From Mucilaginibacter xinganensis (GTDB taxonomy: Bacteria; Bacteroidota; Bacteroidia; Sphingobacteriales; Sphingobacteriaceae), in contig NZ_CP022743.1 of assembly GCF_002257585.1 (NCBI RefSeq), positions 2,728,001 to 2,792,000 of the forward strand: 64,000 nt of DNA, given 5' to 3'. Each line of letters starts with the position of its first letter. Position 1 is the first letter of the stretch. Below, one piece after another: positions 1-9,913 of the stretch. The position numbers and the translations under genes are program-made. Below the pieces are notes generated by a model that saw nothing but the letters and a program-made list of their open reading frames with translations, made no database searches and was not told the DNA's origin.

Positions 1-95
1 ATAAAGTGGAGATCTGGCTTTCAACCCATGATGCCGGCGATAAAGTGACCGATAAAGACCGGTTACTGGCAGATGAGATTGATAGTGTTGTTTAA
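1..95 (+). CDS. 3' end of an unidentified gene
   Basis: Reading from base 3 gives thirty codons and a TAA stop at 93-95. The peptide includes EIWLSTHDAGDKVTDKDRLL and ends in SVV. It is hydrophilic, rich in Asp and Lys, and has no membrane segment. The gene begins before the window, so its family cannot be named. It runs in the same direction as mutS, 123 bases upstream of it. That it is coding is inferred from the open frame up to the window edge and the protein-like composition. Confidence 0.5.
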   Translation, partial: KVEIWLSTHDAGDKVTDKDRLLADEIDSVV

Positions 96-183
96 ATCTG
101 CCGTCGTTTTACAACTGATCAGTACTTTGGTTTCCACATTTGCCTAACTTTTCCACAATCCCGCTAAACACCGGGCAATGCAT

Positions 184-210
184 TAACTTTACCGACCTAT
201 TAAAAAGGAG
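184..210 (+). promoter_or_regulatory. possible mutS -7 box and strong ribosome binding site
   Basis: TAACTTTA at 184-191 differs by one base from the Bacteroidota -7 box TAnnTTTG. AAGGAG at 205-210 is an unusually good Shine-Dalgarno sequence for this phylum and sits 8 bases before the TTG at 219. This supports TTG, not a later ATG, as the mutS start. No convincing -33 TTG is visible. Confidence 0.45.
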
Positions 211-218
211 TAAACCGT

Positions 219-2828
219 TTGGCAAAAGACGCAACCAAAGAAACACCGTTAATGCAGCAGTACAACCAGATAAAGGTTAAGTACCCGGGTGCTTTGCTGC
301 TGTTTCGTGTGGGTGATTTTTATGAAACGTTCGGTGAGGATGCAATTAAGGCTGCAGGTATTTTAGGGATTGTACTTACCCGGCGCGCTAATGGCGCTGC
401 CACCCATATCGAGCTGGCTGGTTTCCCGCACCACTCACTGGATACTTACCTGCCAAAACTGGTGCGTGCAGGCCAGCGTGTTGCCATCTGCGATCAGTTG
501 GAAGACCCAAAAACGACAAAGACCATTGTTAAGCGCGGCGTAACGGAACTGGTTACACCGGGTGTGGCAATAAATGACAATATCCTCCATCAAAAAAGTA
601 ATAATTACCTCGCCTCCCTTTATTTTGAAAAGAATAGTATAGGCATTGCTTTAATTGATATTTCAACCGGCGAGTTTTTAACCGCCCAGGGCAGCAGTGA
701 ATATATTGATAAACTGCTGCAAAGTTTTTCACCTTCTGAGATCATTTATCCGAGAAGCCGGCAGCAGGATTTTAAGGAAAATTACGGCGACCGATTTTAT
801 ACCTACACGCTTGATGAATGGCCTTACAGCGGTGATTACGCCAGCGAAGTATTACTCAAGCACTTCGGTGTAAAATCATTAAAAGGTTTCGGGATAGATA
901 AATTGACCCTGGGGATAGTAGCCGCCGGTGTTGCACTGCATTACCTGAACGAAACGGAACACCGGAACCTGCAGCACATTTCGGGCATCAGCAGGATTGA
1001 AGAAGACCGTTACCTGTGGCTTGACCGTTACAGCGTGCGGAACCTGGAACTGGTGGGATCGGCTAATGAAAACGCCTTAACACTTGTTGATGTGCTCGAT
1101 CATACCTGTTCGCCGATGGGGGCAAGGTTATTGCGCCGCTGGATAGTGATGCCGTTAAAAGAGCTGAAGCCTATTAACGATCGCCTGGGTGTGGTGGAAT
1201 ACCTGATAGCCGAAGAAGAACTAAGGGAAACATTAAAACAAAATATTCGCCTTATTGGCGACCTGGAGCGCCTGATTTCAAAAATAGGCCTTCAAAAGGT
1301 AAATCCCCGCGAAGTATGCCAGCTAAAAAAAGCCCTGCTGGCAATTGATACCATTAAAAAAATTGGCGAGACATCGGTAAGCCTGCCCTTACAGGCCATA
1401 GCCGCACAACTTAACCCGTGTACCCTCATCAGTGAAAAGATAGAAAAGGAACTAAGCGCCGAACCCCCGGTAATGCTGGTTAAAGGCGGGGTAATGAGTG
1501 AGGGGATTAACGAGGAGCTTGACCGCCTGCGAAAGATAGCATTTGGTGGTAAAGGGTATTTACTGGAGATCCAAAAACGGGAGGCCGAGTTAACCGGCAT
1601 ACCTTCACTTAAAGTATCCTTTAATAACGTATTTGGTTATTATCTTGAAGTTACGCACAGCCACCGGGATAAGGTACCTTCTGAATGGATCCGCAAGCAA
1701 ACACTGGTAAATGCGGAGCGTTACATTACGCCTGAACTTAAGGAGTATGAAGAGCAGATCCTGGGTGCCGAAGAAAAGATCCTGGCACTTGAAACACGGC
1801 TGTATAACGACCTCGTCTATTCGCTTGCCGAATATATTAAGCCTATCCAGTTGAATGCACAGCTGGTAGCCCGTTTAGATGTACTTCTGAACTTTGCGAC
1901 CATCTCCATAAAAAATTACTACGTTAAGCCCGACATGAACGATAGCCGGGTTATTGACATTAAAGGCGGCCGCCACCCGGTAATTGAAAAGAACCTGCCG
2001 CTGGGCGAGGAGTATATTACGAATGACGTTTTCCTTGATTCGGAAACGCAGCAGATCATTATTATTACAGGGCCCAATATGGCGGGTAAATCCGCATTGT
2101 TAAGACAAACAGGACTGATTGTGCTGATGGCGCAGATGGGGTGTTTTGTGCCGGCTAAGGCAGCCTCAATAGGACTGGTGGATAAGATCTTTACAAGGGT
2201 AGGGGCGTCTGATAACCTTTCTTCGGGCGAATCAACCTTTATGGTGGAAATGAACGAAACAGCCAGTATCCTCAATAACCTCTCGGACAGGAGCCTGATC
2301 CTACTGGATGAGATCGGCCGTGGTACCTCGACATATGATGGGATCTCGATAGCATGGTCAATTGCTGAATTTTTGCATAACCAGCCTGCTGCAAGGGCTA
2401 AAACTTTGTTCGCCACCCATTACCACGAACTAAACGAGCTGAGTAACTCATTCAACAGGATCAAAAATTTCAATGTGTCTGTAAAAGAAGTTGGGCATAC
2501 CATCATCTTTTTAAGGAAACTGGTTCCGGGTGGAAGCGAACACAGTTTCGGGATCCATGTGGCTAAACTGGCCGGTATGCCGCAAAAGGTATTAACCCGC
2601 GCCAACGAAATATTAAAGAAACTTGAAAATGAACGGACCGGCGGCGAGCACATTAAGGAGAGTATCCGCAAGGTGCAGAAACAGGCCGTACAAATGCAAA
2701 TGTTCAGTATTGATGACCCGGTACTGGTAAAAATTCGTGATACGCTGAACAACCTGGATGTAAATACCCTAACGCCGGTAGAGGCCCTGATGAAGCTGGA
2801 TGAAATTCAGCGCGTAATAAAAGGGTAG
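219..2828 (+). CDS. mutS: DNA mismatch repair protein MutS
   Basis: Recognizes mismatches and small loops in DNA and starts methyl-independent or strand-directed repair with MutL. The 869-residue length is typical for bacterial MutS. The mismatch-reading Phe-x-Glu is present as F34-Y35-E36. The C-terminal ATPase has Walker A GPNMAGKS at about 618-625 and Walker [11 protein letters not shown] with D697-E698, followed by the ATHYHEL switch motif. The start codon is TTG at 219, chosen because the protein's conserved N terminus begins there and AAGGAG lies 8 bases upstream. No terminator is evident after the stop. The family call is certain. Confidence 0.98.
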   Translation: MAKDATKETPLMQQYNQIKVKYPGALLLFRVGDFYETFGEDAIKAAGILGIVLTRRANGAATHIELAGFPHHSLDTYLPKLVRAGQRVAICDQLEDPKTTKTIVKRGVTELVTPGVAINDNILHQKSNNYLASLYFEKNSIGIALIDISTGEFLTAQGSSEYIDKLLQSFSPSEIIYPRSRQQDFKENYGDRFYTYTLDEWPYSGDYASEVLLKHFGVKSLKGFGIDKLTLGIVAAGVALHYLNETEHRNLQHISGISRIEEDRYLWLDRYSVRNLELVGSANENALTLVDVLDHTCSPMGARLLRRWIVMPLKELKPINDRLGVVEYLIAEEELRETLKQNIRLIGDLERLISKIGLQKVNPREVCQLKKALLAIDTIKKIGETSVSLPLQAIAAQLNPCTLISEKIEKELSAEPPVMLVKGGVMSEGINEELDRLRKIAFGGKGYLLEIQKREAELTGIPSLKVSFNNVFGYYLEVTHSHRDKVPSEWIRKQTLVNAERYITPELKEYEEQILGAEEKILALETRLYNDLVYSLAEYIKPIQLNAQLVARLDVLLNFATISIKNYYVKPDMNDSRVIDIKGGRHPVIEKNLPLGEEYITNDVFLDSETQQIIIITGPNMAGKSALLRQTGLIVLMAQMGCFVPAKAASIGLVDKIFTRVGASDNLSSGESTFMVEMNETASILNNLSDRSLILLDEIGRGTSTYDGISIAWSIAEFLHNQPAARAKTLFATHYHELNELSNSFNRIKNFNVSVKEVGHTIIFLRKLVPGGSEHSFGIHVAKLAGMPQKVLTRANEILKKLENERTGGEHIKESIRKVQKQAVQMQMFSIDDPVLVKIRDTLNNLDVNTLTPVEALMKLDEIQRVIKG

Positions 2829-2896
2829 TTTTAGTGGCGTCTCGGTTTTTGGATTTTAGCATCAGCTTTGTTTTAGATCAACTTATCTAAAAGATT

Positions 2897-2975
2897 TAAC
2901 TTTGTTTTAACCTGGCAAATGTTAATATGTTAAAAACATCCGCAAATATTTAAACCGTTATATCGCTTACCTTTA
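2897..2975 (+). promoter_or_regulatory. candidate -7 boxes before the NlpC/P60 gene
   Basis: TAACTTTG at 2897-2904 fits the Bacteroidota -7 box exactly, with TTG at 2868-2870 some 26 bases upstream, longer than the usual spacing. A second, weaker box TACCTTTA at 2968-2975 lies only 4 bases before the ATG at 2980. The first would give a leader of about 70 bases, the second a nearly leaderless message. Sequence alone does not decide between them. Confidence 0.4.
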
Positions 2976-2979
2976 TCAC

Positions 2980-3555
2980 ATGAACAAAATACATTACCTG
3001 TATTGTTTATTGGTTTTCACAATTATCTTGTCTTCCTGCCATAGCAGGAAGCTGGCCATGAAGGGGCATCCCGGCGATATAGTGCAACCGGATGGAAGTA
3101 TTGCCGATAAATACGCGACAATACTTGGGGTTGATAAAAGCAATATCCAAAACGGGCGCCTGTATGCTTTTGTTGAGCAATGGATGGGTACCCCTTATAA
3201 ATTCGGTGGCGAAGATAAAGATGGCGTTGATTGTTCAGGTCTGGCGCAGCTGCTTGAGCAGCAGGTGTATGGTATAAATATCCCAAGGTCAACCAGCCAG
3301 CAAATAACGGTGATAAAACGGAAGTATGAGGAAGAACTGCAGGAAGGAGACCTGTTGTTTTTTGATTACGACGGAAAGAAATTCAGCCATGTGGCCGTTT
3401 ACCTGCAAAATGGCTATTATGTGCATGCCAGTTCCTCAAAAGGAGTTATTATAACCAAATTACACGATCCTTACACCTACAAATACTTTTCCAGGTGCGG
3501 ATCAATTGTAATTGATACAACGACGGCCCAGGCAGGTGACTCCGGCAGCAGGTAA
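2980..3555 (+). CDS. NlpC/P60 family lipoprotein (peptidoglycan endopeptidase)
   Basis: A 191-residue exported protein. The N terminus is a lipoprotein signal with lipobox LSSC around residue 20, so it is probably anchored in the outer membrane. The NlpC/P60 (C40 peptidase) domain fills the rest. The catalytic Cys is C85 in VDCSGL, the catalytic His is H137 in FSHVAVYL, and H149 (YVHASS) is a likely third member. Family members cleave gamma-D-Glu-diamino-acid bonds in cell-wall stem peptides. It resembles the small Spr/NlpC-type lipoproteins. No substrate-binding SH3 domain is seen. Confidence 0.9.
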   Translation: MNKIHYLYCLLVFTIILSSCHSRKLAMKGHPGDIVQPDGSIADKYATILGVDKSNIQNGRLYAFVEQWMGTPYKFGGEDKDGVDCSGLAQLLEQQVYGINIPRSTSQQITVIKRKYEEELQEGDLLFFDYDGKKFSHVAVYLQNGYYVHASSSKGVIITKLHDPYTYKYFSRCGSIVIDTTTAQAGDSGSR

Positions 3556-3629
3556 ATCTTTTATTTTTCATAGGCGTGGTGCCTTAAGCTAACGGCCATA
3601 TTTATCCGGCAATATCCATTTAAAATCGA

Positions 3630-3637
3630 TAATTTTG
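3630..3637 (+). promoter_or_regulatory. -7 promoter box for the 40-residue membrane peptide
   Basis: TAATTTTG matches TAnnTTTG and ends 7 bases before the ATG at 3645. The predicted transcript start falls at or next to the start codon. Its position supports the short ORF being expressed on its own. Confidence 0.45.
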
Positions 3638-3644
3638 CTGCACC

Positions 3645-3767
3645 ATGTCTGATCCCAAACAAAACTATTCTTTCTGGACGAAATACAAACGTTACGCCGG
3701 CAACGAGCTGTTGCTTTATATCATTATGATTGTGGGTATTGTACTCGGAATTATAATTTTCAGTTAG
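3645..3767 (+). CDS. small single-pass membrane protein (40 aa)
   Basis: Forty codons from ATG to TAG. The N-terminal half is polar and aromatic-rich (NYSFWTKYKRYAG). The C-terminal half is one hydrophobic helix, about residues 22-39, ending in IIIFS. A Bacteroidota -7 box ends 7 bases upstream. The stop overlaps the end of the convergent gene at 3764 by four bases. No family is recognized. A cytoplasmic N terminus with a C-terminal membrane anchor is an inference from the positive charges before the helix. It is shorter than most gene callers' cut-off. Confidence 0.55.
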   Translation: MSDPKQNYSFWTKYKRYAGNELLLYIIMIVGIVLGIIIFS

Positions 3768-5668
3768 TTTTTTAAAAGCACTACGTTGTAGTCGTCCGCA
3801 TCCACCACCGATTCATAAAAGTCGACCACTTCCTGGTACGTATTTTTATCATAAGTACCGTCGTTTAACTGGAACCTGCGCTTGTAAATCAACTGGTTAC
3901 CGTTTAAAACCATAATTGCTGTAAAAGTTCCAAAGGGCTTATTTAATTTGACATTTAACGCACGTTTTTCAAGGTGATAGCCCTCGGGTATTTTATAAAT
4001 AACTTCATCCTCATCCAAATAGCCACGGGTTATGTAAACGTTGTTGATCCGGTTACGCACCGGGGGCGGCGAATGATTTTCGCGGTTGGCCGGGTTAATT
4101 AAAAAATAAATTTTATTATCGGTTACTGTAGCATAATCCCGCGCGTGCAGTTTTATGCTTTCGGTGGTTGAAGGATCAAAGCTTTTATCCTGCTTAATCT
4201 CCAGCTGGTCTATATCCATATTGTTTATGGGGTAGCGCTTTTGCTCCAGTTTATATTGTTCAGTTTTAGCCTCTTTAATTATTTCGTCGCAGTCCTGGTA
4301 ATTAACACCTTTAAATACGGTGGTCATCATTCCGGATAGCTCACCTGTATTGCTGATTGCAAAGCTGCCTTTACGGCTCTCCAGGTTATCGGCGGCAGTA
4401 TATTTTGGGGTATGCAGTAGCTTACCGCCCGCTGGTGTAAGCGCAAGCACTGTCCTGTTATCCGTAAAATCTCCCAGGTAGCCAAACGGAATTGTCTGGC
4501 TGGTACAATCGGCCCAGGTGGTGTCATTTTTAAAGGGTACACACAAAATAATATGGTCGGCCTGGTTCATGCTGGCGAAGTCGTTTTGTAAACTAACGTT
4601 ATATCGCCCGCCCGACTTAACTATGCAATAATAGGAATCAATATCAACCGCCTTTAGCAAAGCCTGGGTATAGTTCACCAGTGCCTTGCAATCCCCGTAG
4701 TTTTCCTTATCAACCTCCGATGCCAAAAACGGCTGGTAACTGCCAACGCCTACCTGCACACTAATATAATGTGTCCGGTCCTGCATGTATTCATAGATCT
4801 TTTTTGCCTTAAGCTTAGGCGATGCAATATCTTTGGTGAGCTCCTTTACGTGTTGGATGGTTTCATAAGTAAGCGCCTGGCGGTTCGCCATTAGTTTGTC
4901 ACTGATCCATCTGCCAAGTTCATTCCAGTTGGTGTATGACCCTTTTATGCCGTAATAAGTAAATGTTTCTGGTGCAACTTTAACGCTGCTTGCATAAACC
5001 TTATAATAAGGGCTTAAAGGCTCATACTTAATAGCCTTTAAATTGCTAACCTGCCATGAATATGTTTTTAAACCCTGCAGGCTGGTGATTTTTGCCTGTT
5101 GCGCTAAATTGTTCTCGGTATATTTTATGTTAAAATCAGGCTTGCAAATAAAGGTAAATGAGCTTTTTTCAACCGCTACGCCATCACCGGGGTTTGGCAG
5201 CCACTCATCAAAAGTCAGTGTTTGTTTTGACTTCTCTTCATATTCATACGCAATGGTGTAAGGGTAATCGGTAACCGAAGGCAGGTAATGCTTAACCCTC
5301 ACGTTTTCAAACAATGCGCTTCCGCCGGCATTTTCATCCTCAAAATTACTTTCCGAAAACTTTCTTATCTGGTTCCCCTGTTCATCATAAACAACACCCT
5401 TAACGCTTTTAATCACATCGCTTTTATCATGAAATATAGCGATATGGGCATAGTCGTCGCCATTTTTGTTTAAAACCGTGATCACTTTTTTTACATGGTA
5501 CAGGGCGTTGTCAAGGTCTTTAACTTCAATAGTTACCTCTTCATTTCTCACCACTGAACTTGCGTAGGGTAAAAGGTCTTTTGAAATCAGGTTCGCGGCG
5601 TAATTTTGTTGTGCATTTGCCATTGATGAAAGGCTGGCAAAACACCCGATTAGTATAAATAATTTCAT
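3764..5668 (-). CDS. DUF3857 / transglutaminase-like exported protein
   Basis: A 634-residue protein with an N-terminal signal peptide ending near ANAQQ. Residues of about 50-210 fit DUF3857, and the middle is a transglutaminase-like domain. Its probable catalytic Cys is C327 in NYGDCKALVN, followed by an ADHIIL segment that could supply the His and Asp. The C-terminal third is beta-rich. It is the second gene of a pair: its ATG shares one base with the upstream stop (TAATG), so translation is probably coupled. The function of this Bacteroidota family is not established; a periplasmic or surface protein-modifying role is plausible. Confidence 0.8.
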   Translation of the reverse strand: MKLFILIGCFASLSSMANAQQNYAANLISKDLLPYASSVVRNEEVTIEVKDLDNALYHVKKVITVLNKNGDDYAHIAIFHDKSDVIKSVKGVVYDEQGNQIRKFSESNFEDENAGGSALFENVRVKHYLPSVTDYPYTIAYEYEEKSKQTLTFDEWLPNPGDGVAVEKSSFTFICKPDFNIKYTENNLAQQAKITSLQGLKTYSWQVSNLKAIKYEPLSPYYKVYASSVKVAPETFTYYGIKGSYTNWNELGRWISDKLMANRQALTYETIQHVKELTKDIASPKLKAKKIYEYMQDRTHYISVQVGVGSYQPFLASEVDKENYGDCKALVNYTQALLKAVDIDSYYCIVKSGGRYNVSLQNDFASMNQADHIILCVPFKNDTTWADCTSQTIPFGYLGDFTDNRTVLALTPAGGKLLHTPKYTAADNLESRKGSFAISNTGELSGMMTTVFKGVNYQDCDEIIKEAKTEQYKLEQKRYPINNMDIDQLEIKQDKSFDPSTTESIKLHARDYATVTDNKIYFLINPANRENHSPPPVRNRINNVYITRGYLDEDEVIYKIPEGYHLEKRALNVKLNKPFGTFTAIMVLNGNQLIYKRRFQLNDGTYDKNTYQEVVDFYESVVDADDYNVVLLKN

Positions 5669-7650
5669 TATTTCTTTTTGAATACCATTTCGGCTTTCTG
5701 CGACTGGATGATCTTATTAAAGAACTCCTTTAAATAAGGATATTCTTCAGCGCCGTAAACTGATTTACTGTACTGCGTAACATAAACAAAACTGAACGAA
5801 TTGTCACCGGGTTCATAGCTTGATATGTATCTGCCCCCATTGTTTGGAATAGATATAGCCAAAGGCTGCGGCGGTGTTTCAACAGTATAAGTTAAAGGCA
5901 GGTGCAGGGTTATTACATACCGCTCTTCCGATGCCATTCCCATATCAATAGGGTATGAGCGCTCATTTAATTTAAGTGGGTTGGTAGAGATCCTGCCAAA
6001 GTAATAAGGATTGAAAGTTAATTTATTGCTTTCCCCGATGTTTTTATAGAGGTCTATTTCCACATCATATTGTTCGGTAACCGGCATATCCAGGCTATCA
6101 AGATTCCTGATTTCCGCTTTAAGGAGCTTCCATTTAGGCAGTTTTCCGTTCAGGTTTTCGATATACTCATCGTTACTATTGAATTTTTTTATGGCGACGC
6201 GTTTTTTATATGCCTCATAACCTGATGAATAATCAGTCAGGGTTCCCTTTAATTTACCATTATCCTGCAGGGTAACATCGAGAATGTAGCTGCTTTTTTC
6301 GCGCTGGGGCAGGCTCATATCCATAAAGTACGACGGCTTATCCAGGCTGAAAACCCGGCCTTTGTCGTTCAGGCATTTAAATGGCAGCATCCCAAAGGGA
6401 AGCAGCGGGTCGGTGGCATCCAGCAGGTAGCTCTGGCCGCCAATATCAACTTTTGCAATCACATAGTTGAAATCGCCGATAGCTGGATATAAGGTGTTAA
6501 GGGCGCCATTATTCCGGGTTGACAGCAGGACAGCGTCGGCATTTAGCCCGGCCGCGCTTAACGCCGTAACCAATGATAAATTGATATCTGCTACGCTGCC
6601 GCTGTGTGTGTCATAGGCTTTGCTTATATTTTGACTATAGATCCCGATAAAATCGTTCCATTTAAACCATTTTTGCCAATATTTATAAATAGCCTTAGCT
6701 TTTGAAAGATCATCTGTTTTTCCGGCTATAATAGGTGCAATCTTGTCTTTTAACAGCCCTTTTCGTTTAAGCTGGCCGCCGAACTCAGATTCGGTTTTAA
6801 GCGAATAATCTATATCGCGCCACTCTTTGGTTTCCTTGTGTTTTATACCGTCGTAGGGGCTCGTCCAATCTACCAGTTCAAAGTTTACGGTGGATTTAAA
6901 GTTATTTGGCGACGTCATATAATCATCCTCAACAAACGCCGGAACATCGGCCATGCCATAATTAATTAGTGAACAGTCTGCTTTTGCCCCATGCGTTTCA
7001 AAACAGCCCGACTCAATTGACGATTTAGTTGTGGTTAGTTTTAAAGGCCCTTTAAGCGAGGCGTTAAAATTAAAAAAAGCGGGAATGTGCACTTCATATT
7101 CAGAATATAACTTCGGAATATCTTCCTGGAAATGCCATGGGCGCATTTTATACCAATAAGGTGATTCAACCTTGTATTTATATTCAATTACGCAGCCATT
7201 GCGAAGGCCGGGCAGGGCGAACTTATAGTTTGCCCAATATTTATTCTCCTTAACCGGATAGATCTTTTTGTTTTCCAACTCAACCTTTTGGGTCAACCCG
7301 TTATCGTCTTTATAATAGGTAACCCCGGTAATGTCAGATGCTTCTTCATAAGCATCGTTATCACTTCCATTATAAACCGGGATTTGTATAGTACCCTTTT
7401 CAAAAGCTTTGCTGTCGAATATTTTTATTTTAACATGGTACTCATACATTAATTTAATGTGATCGTCACTGCCAATATTTATGCTCGATTTGCCGAACTC
7501 CTGCAATACCACAGCATGGGCCGACGTGTCTTTGGCGTAGTTTTTCATATTCATTTCCTGGATGGAAATGGTACCGTAAGGAAAGTCCTGTGCTGATAAA
7601 ATACAGCACGAAAAGATCAGGATAAGCGTGATAAGCAGAGGTTTTCTCAT
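5668..7650 (-). CDS. DUF3857 protein with Cys-less transglutaminase-like domain
   Basis: A 660-residue exported protein with a signal peptide of about 20 residues. It has the same DUF3857 plus transglutaminase-like architecture as the gene it overlaps. The segment aligned with the catalytic Cys reads HSGSVADINLSLVTAL, with Val in place of Cys. Related Bacteroidota proteins also seem to lack the Cys here, so this member is probably a binding protein or pseudoenzyme. It is first in the pair and ends in TAATG, shared with the start of the next gene. The pairing suggests two subunits or an active/inactive pair; this is inference. Confidence 0.78.
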   Translation of the reverse strand: MRKPLLITLILIFSCCILSAQDFPYGTISIQEMNMKNYAKDTSAHAVVLQEFGKSSINIGSDDHIKLMYEYHVKIKIFDSKAFEKGTIQIPVYNGSDNDAYEEASDITGVTYYKDDNGLTQKVELENKKIYPVKENKYWANYKFALPGLRNGCVIEYKYKVESPYWYKMRPWHFQEDIPKLYSEYEVHIPAFFNFNASLKGPLKLTTTKSSIESGCFETHGAKADCSLINYGMADVPAFVEDDYMTSPNNFKSTVNFELVDWTSPYDGIKHKETKEWRDIDYSLKTESEFGGQLKRKGLLKDKIAPIIAGKTDDLSKAKAIYKYWQKWFKWNDFIGIYSQNISKAYDTHSGSVADINLSLVTALSAAGLNADAVLLSTRNNGALNTLYPAIGDFNYVIAKVDIGGQSYLLDATDPLLPFGMLPFKCLNDKGRVFSLDKPSYFMDMSLPQREKSSYILDVTLQDNGKLKGTLTDYSSGYEAYKKRVAIKKFNSNDEYIENLNGKLPKWKLLKAEIRNLDSLDMPVTEQYDVEIDLYKNIGESNKLTFNPYYFGRISTNPLKLNERSYPIDMGMASEERYVITLHLPLTYTVETPPQPLAISIPNNGGRYISSYEPGDNSFSFVYVTQYSKSVYGAEEYPYLKEFFNKIIQSQKAEMVFKKK

Positions 7651-7804
7651 CTCCAGTGTTTAATATTATTAGGTGGCTCCAAATTAAAACTTTTATCTTT
7701 AAAATTAAATGAATTAAAAAATTTATAGTACTGATTCTTTTTAAGACTTTTGCAACCTTTGCAAACATGCTCGAAATCAAATAAAACTTGAGCTGACTAA
7801 ATAA

Positions 7805-7812
7805 TATCTTTC
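7805..7812 (+). promoter_or_regulatory. possible -7 box next to the exonuclease start
   Basis: TATCTTTC differs by one base from TAnnTTTG and ends 3 bases before the ATG at 7816. This would make the message almost leaderless. Confidence 0.3.
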
Positions 7813-7815
7813 AAA

Positions 7816-8868
7816 ATGAAATTAAACTTAAAACGGCCACTGGCATTTTTCGACATTGAATCAACCGGAACTAATCTTGGGGTTGACCGTATTGTTGAAT
7901 TATCTGTTATCAAATTGCATCCTGATGGCAGCGAAGAGGTTAAAACCTGGCGGGTGAACCCCGGCATGCCTATTCCGTTGGAATCGTCACTGATACATGG
8001 TATCTATGACGAGGATATTAAAGATGAGCCGCTTTTTAAGGATCTTGCATCAATGATTGCAGACTTTATTGACATCAGTGATCTTGCCGGTTATAATTCC
8101 AATAAGTTTGATATTCCAATGCTGATGGAGGAGTTTTTACGGGCCAATGTTTTATTTGACCTGGATAACCGCCATTTTGTGGATGTACAGAATATATTTC
8201 ACCAAATGGAGCAGCGCACACTGAAAGCTGCATATCAGTTTTACTGCAATAAACAAATTATAAACGCCCATTCAGCCGAGGCTGATACCCGTGCTACTAT
8301 GGAGGTTTTGCTCGCCCAAATAGCAAAATACGAAAACATAGAGTGGGAAGATAAAAAAGGAAACCGCTCAACACCTGTTGTAAACGATGTTGAAGCTTTA
8401 CACCATTTTACCAACCTTAATAAACCCGTTGACTTTGCCGGCCGGATGGTTTACAACGAAAACGGTGAAGAGACCTTTAATTTTGGTAAACATAAGGGCA
8501 AAACAGTTGAAGACGTGCTTAAAATTGAACCCAGCTATTATTCATGGATGATGCAGGGTGATTTCCCGCTCTACACCAAACGTAAACTGGAAGAGATTTA
8601 TACCCGCTGGAACGCTAAAAAGAATGCAGAGCGTTACGCCAGGCAGCAACAACAGCAGCAGGCTGCCCCTAGACCCCAGGAAAGCGTTCAGCAGCCTAAA
8701 CCTGCAGCCGTAGAGGTTAAAAGAGAGTTCCACAAGCCTGATCACTTAAAAACCGCCAACCATCCGAAGCCGGAAAATAAGCCCTTTAAAAAGAAGGATG
8801 ATGGCCCGGCACAACCCGTAAATGAAGATATGCTGAAACTGCTTGCCGATAAGTTTAAAAAGGGTTAA
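7816..8868 (+). CDS. DnaQ-like 3'-5' exonuclease with DUF3820-like C-terminal domain
   Basis: A 350-residue DEDD-family exonuclease. Motif ExoI is FFDIESTG with D13 and E15. ExoII lies in DLAGYNSNKFDIPML, and ExoIII in HSAEADTRA with H152 and D157, making it a DEDDh type. Residues of about 220-265 (FNFGKHKGKTVEDVL onward) resemble DUF3820, which also occurs as a stand-alone protein at 51008. The tail is low-complexity, with a Gln run encoded at about 8644-8668 and then many Pro and Lys residues, ending in LLADKFKKG. The role is probably proofreading or repair degradation. It is not fused to a polymerase and may not be the replicative epsilon subunit. Confidence 0.88.
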   Translation: MKLNLKRPLAFFDIESTGTNLGVDRIVELSVIKLHPDGSEEVKTWRVNPGMPIPLESSLIHGIYDEDIKDEPLFKDLASMIADFIDISDLAGYNSNKFDIPMLMEEFLRANVLFDLDNRHFVDVQNIFHQMEQRTLKAAYQFYCNKQIINAHSAEADTRATMEVLLAQIAKYENIEWEDKKGNRSTPVVNDVEALHHFTNLNKPVDFAGRMVYNENGEETFNFGKHKGKTVEDVLKIEPSYYSWMMQGDFPLYTKRKLEEIYTRWNAKKNAERYARQQQQQQAAPRPQESVQQPKPAAVEVKREFHKPDHLKTANHPKPENKPFKKKDDGPAQPVNEDMLKLLADKFKKG

Positions 8869-8910
8869 ACGTAATGACCATAGAATAGGTCGTTTAGTCC
8901 GGTAATTATT

Positions 8911-8947
8911 AAAGTCCGGAAGTCCTGAGGTAGGATTTCCGGACTTT
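8911..8947. terminator. bidirectional terminator between exonuclease gene and queG
   Basis: Arms AAAGTCCGGAA (8911-8921) and TTCCGGACTTT (8937-8947) pair perfectly over 11 bp, with a further CCT/AGG pairing inside the loop. The stem is flanked by A and T bases and lies between convergent genes, so it can end transcripts from both sides. Confidence 0.75.
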
Positions 8948-8974
8948 GACATTTTAATATTGGCAAATTCGTCG

Positions 8975-9907
8975 CTAATCTTTCAGGAAATTTATATTTC
9001 TCTTTAGCCCGCTAAATTTTGTTCTTTTTACGGCTGAGTTTTTAAATACTTTCTGAAATACATCTTCCGTTATTTCTTCCCAGTCTGCTTTATTAAGCCC
9101 GAGTAAATCAGGATGTGGCGTAAATGCAGGTTCATTATGCAGTACAGAAAATTTGTTCCATGGGCACACATCCTGGCACACGTCACAGCCAAACATCCAA
9201 TTGTTCATTTTATTCTTAAATTCAGCAGGGATCTCATTCTTAAGTTCAATGGTTAAGTAGGAGATGCACCGGCTGCCATCAACAATATAAGGTGCCACAA
9301 TTGCCTGGGTGGGGCAGGCATCAATACAACGGGTGCATGTTCCGCAATGGTCAGCAGTGGGTGCAATATCATAATCCAGTTCAAGATCTACAATCAGTTC
9401 AGCCAAAAAAAAGAAGGAACCTGTCTTTTTATTGATAAGGTTTGTGTTTTTTCCCATCCACCCGAGGCCTGCTTTTTTCGCCCAGGCTTTATCAAGAACT
9501 GGGGCGGAGTCAACAAACGCGCGCCCGCCTGTTTCACCTATATTGTTATTTATCAGTTCAAGCAAATGCTTTAATTTTTCTTTAATAACATGATGATAAT
9601 CAGCTCCGTAAGCATATTTTGAAATCTTTGGGCTTAATGAGTCTATCTGCTGCTGGTCAGTATAATAGTTAAGGCCTAATGATATTATCGATTTAGCGCC
9701 GTCAACCAATAAACGGGGATCCAGTCGTTTATCAAAATGGTTTTCCATGTATTGCATTTCGCCATGCATCCCTTTCTTTAGCCATGCCTCAAGCCTGGGG
9801 GCTTCATCTGTTAAAAACTCAGCCTTTGAAATGCCGCAAAAAATGAAACCCAGATTTTTAGCTTCATTTTTTATAAACTGGCTGTATGATGACTTTTTTA
9901 GCTGCAT
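8975..9907 (-). CDS. queG: epoxyqueuosine reductase QueG
   Basis: Reduces epoxyqueuosine to queuosine in the wobble position of tRNAs for Asp, Asn, His and Tyr, using cobalamin and two [4Fe-4S] clusters. Both cluster motifs are present: [12 protein letters not shown] and [11 protein letters not shown]. The N-terminal half is the conserved DUF1730-like cobalamin-binding part. The open frame extends to a TTG at 9916, but that codon lies inside a perfect -7 box (9914-9921), so ATG at 9907 is the better start (310 residues). The transcript would then start at or beside the ATG. No queuosine gene lies next to it. Confidence 0.93.
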   Translation of the reverse strand: MQLKKSSYSQFIKNEAKNLGFIFCGISKAEFLTDEAPRLEAWLKKGMHGEMQYMENHFDKRLDPRLLVDGAKSIISLGLNYYTDQQQIDSLSPKISKYAYGADYHHVIKEKLKHLLELINNNIGETGGRAFVDSAPVLDKAWAKKAGLGWMGKNTNLINKKTGSFFFLAELIVDLELDYDIAPTADHCGTCTRCIDACPTQAIVAPYIVDGSRCISYLTIELKNEIPAEFKNKMNNWMFGCDVCQDVCPWNKFSVLHNEPAFTPHPDLLGLNKADWEEITEDVFQKVFKNSAVKRTKFSGLKRNINFLKD

Positions 9908-9913
9908 TAATAG

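Noticed and set aside
1919-2416. 165-codon minus-strand open frame inside mutS
   Set aside because: It is fully antisense to the conserved ATPase domain, has no recognizable domain or promoter, and its residues mirror mutS codon use.
8641-8670. CAG/CAA repeat as a possible unstable microsatellite
   Set aside because: It encodes a short mixed Gln run in a linker; units are too few and interrupted to expect phase variation.
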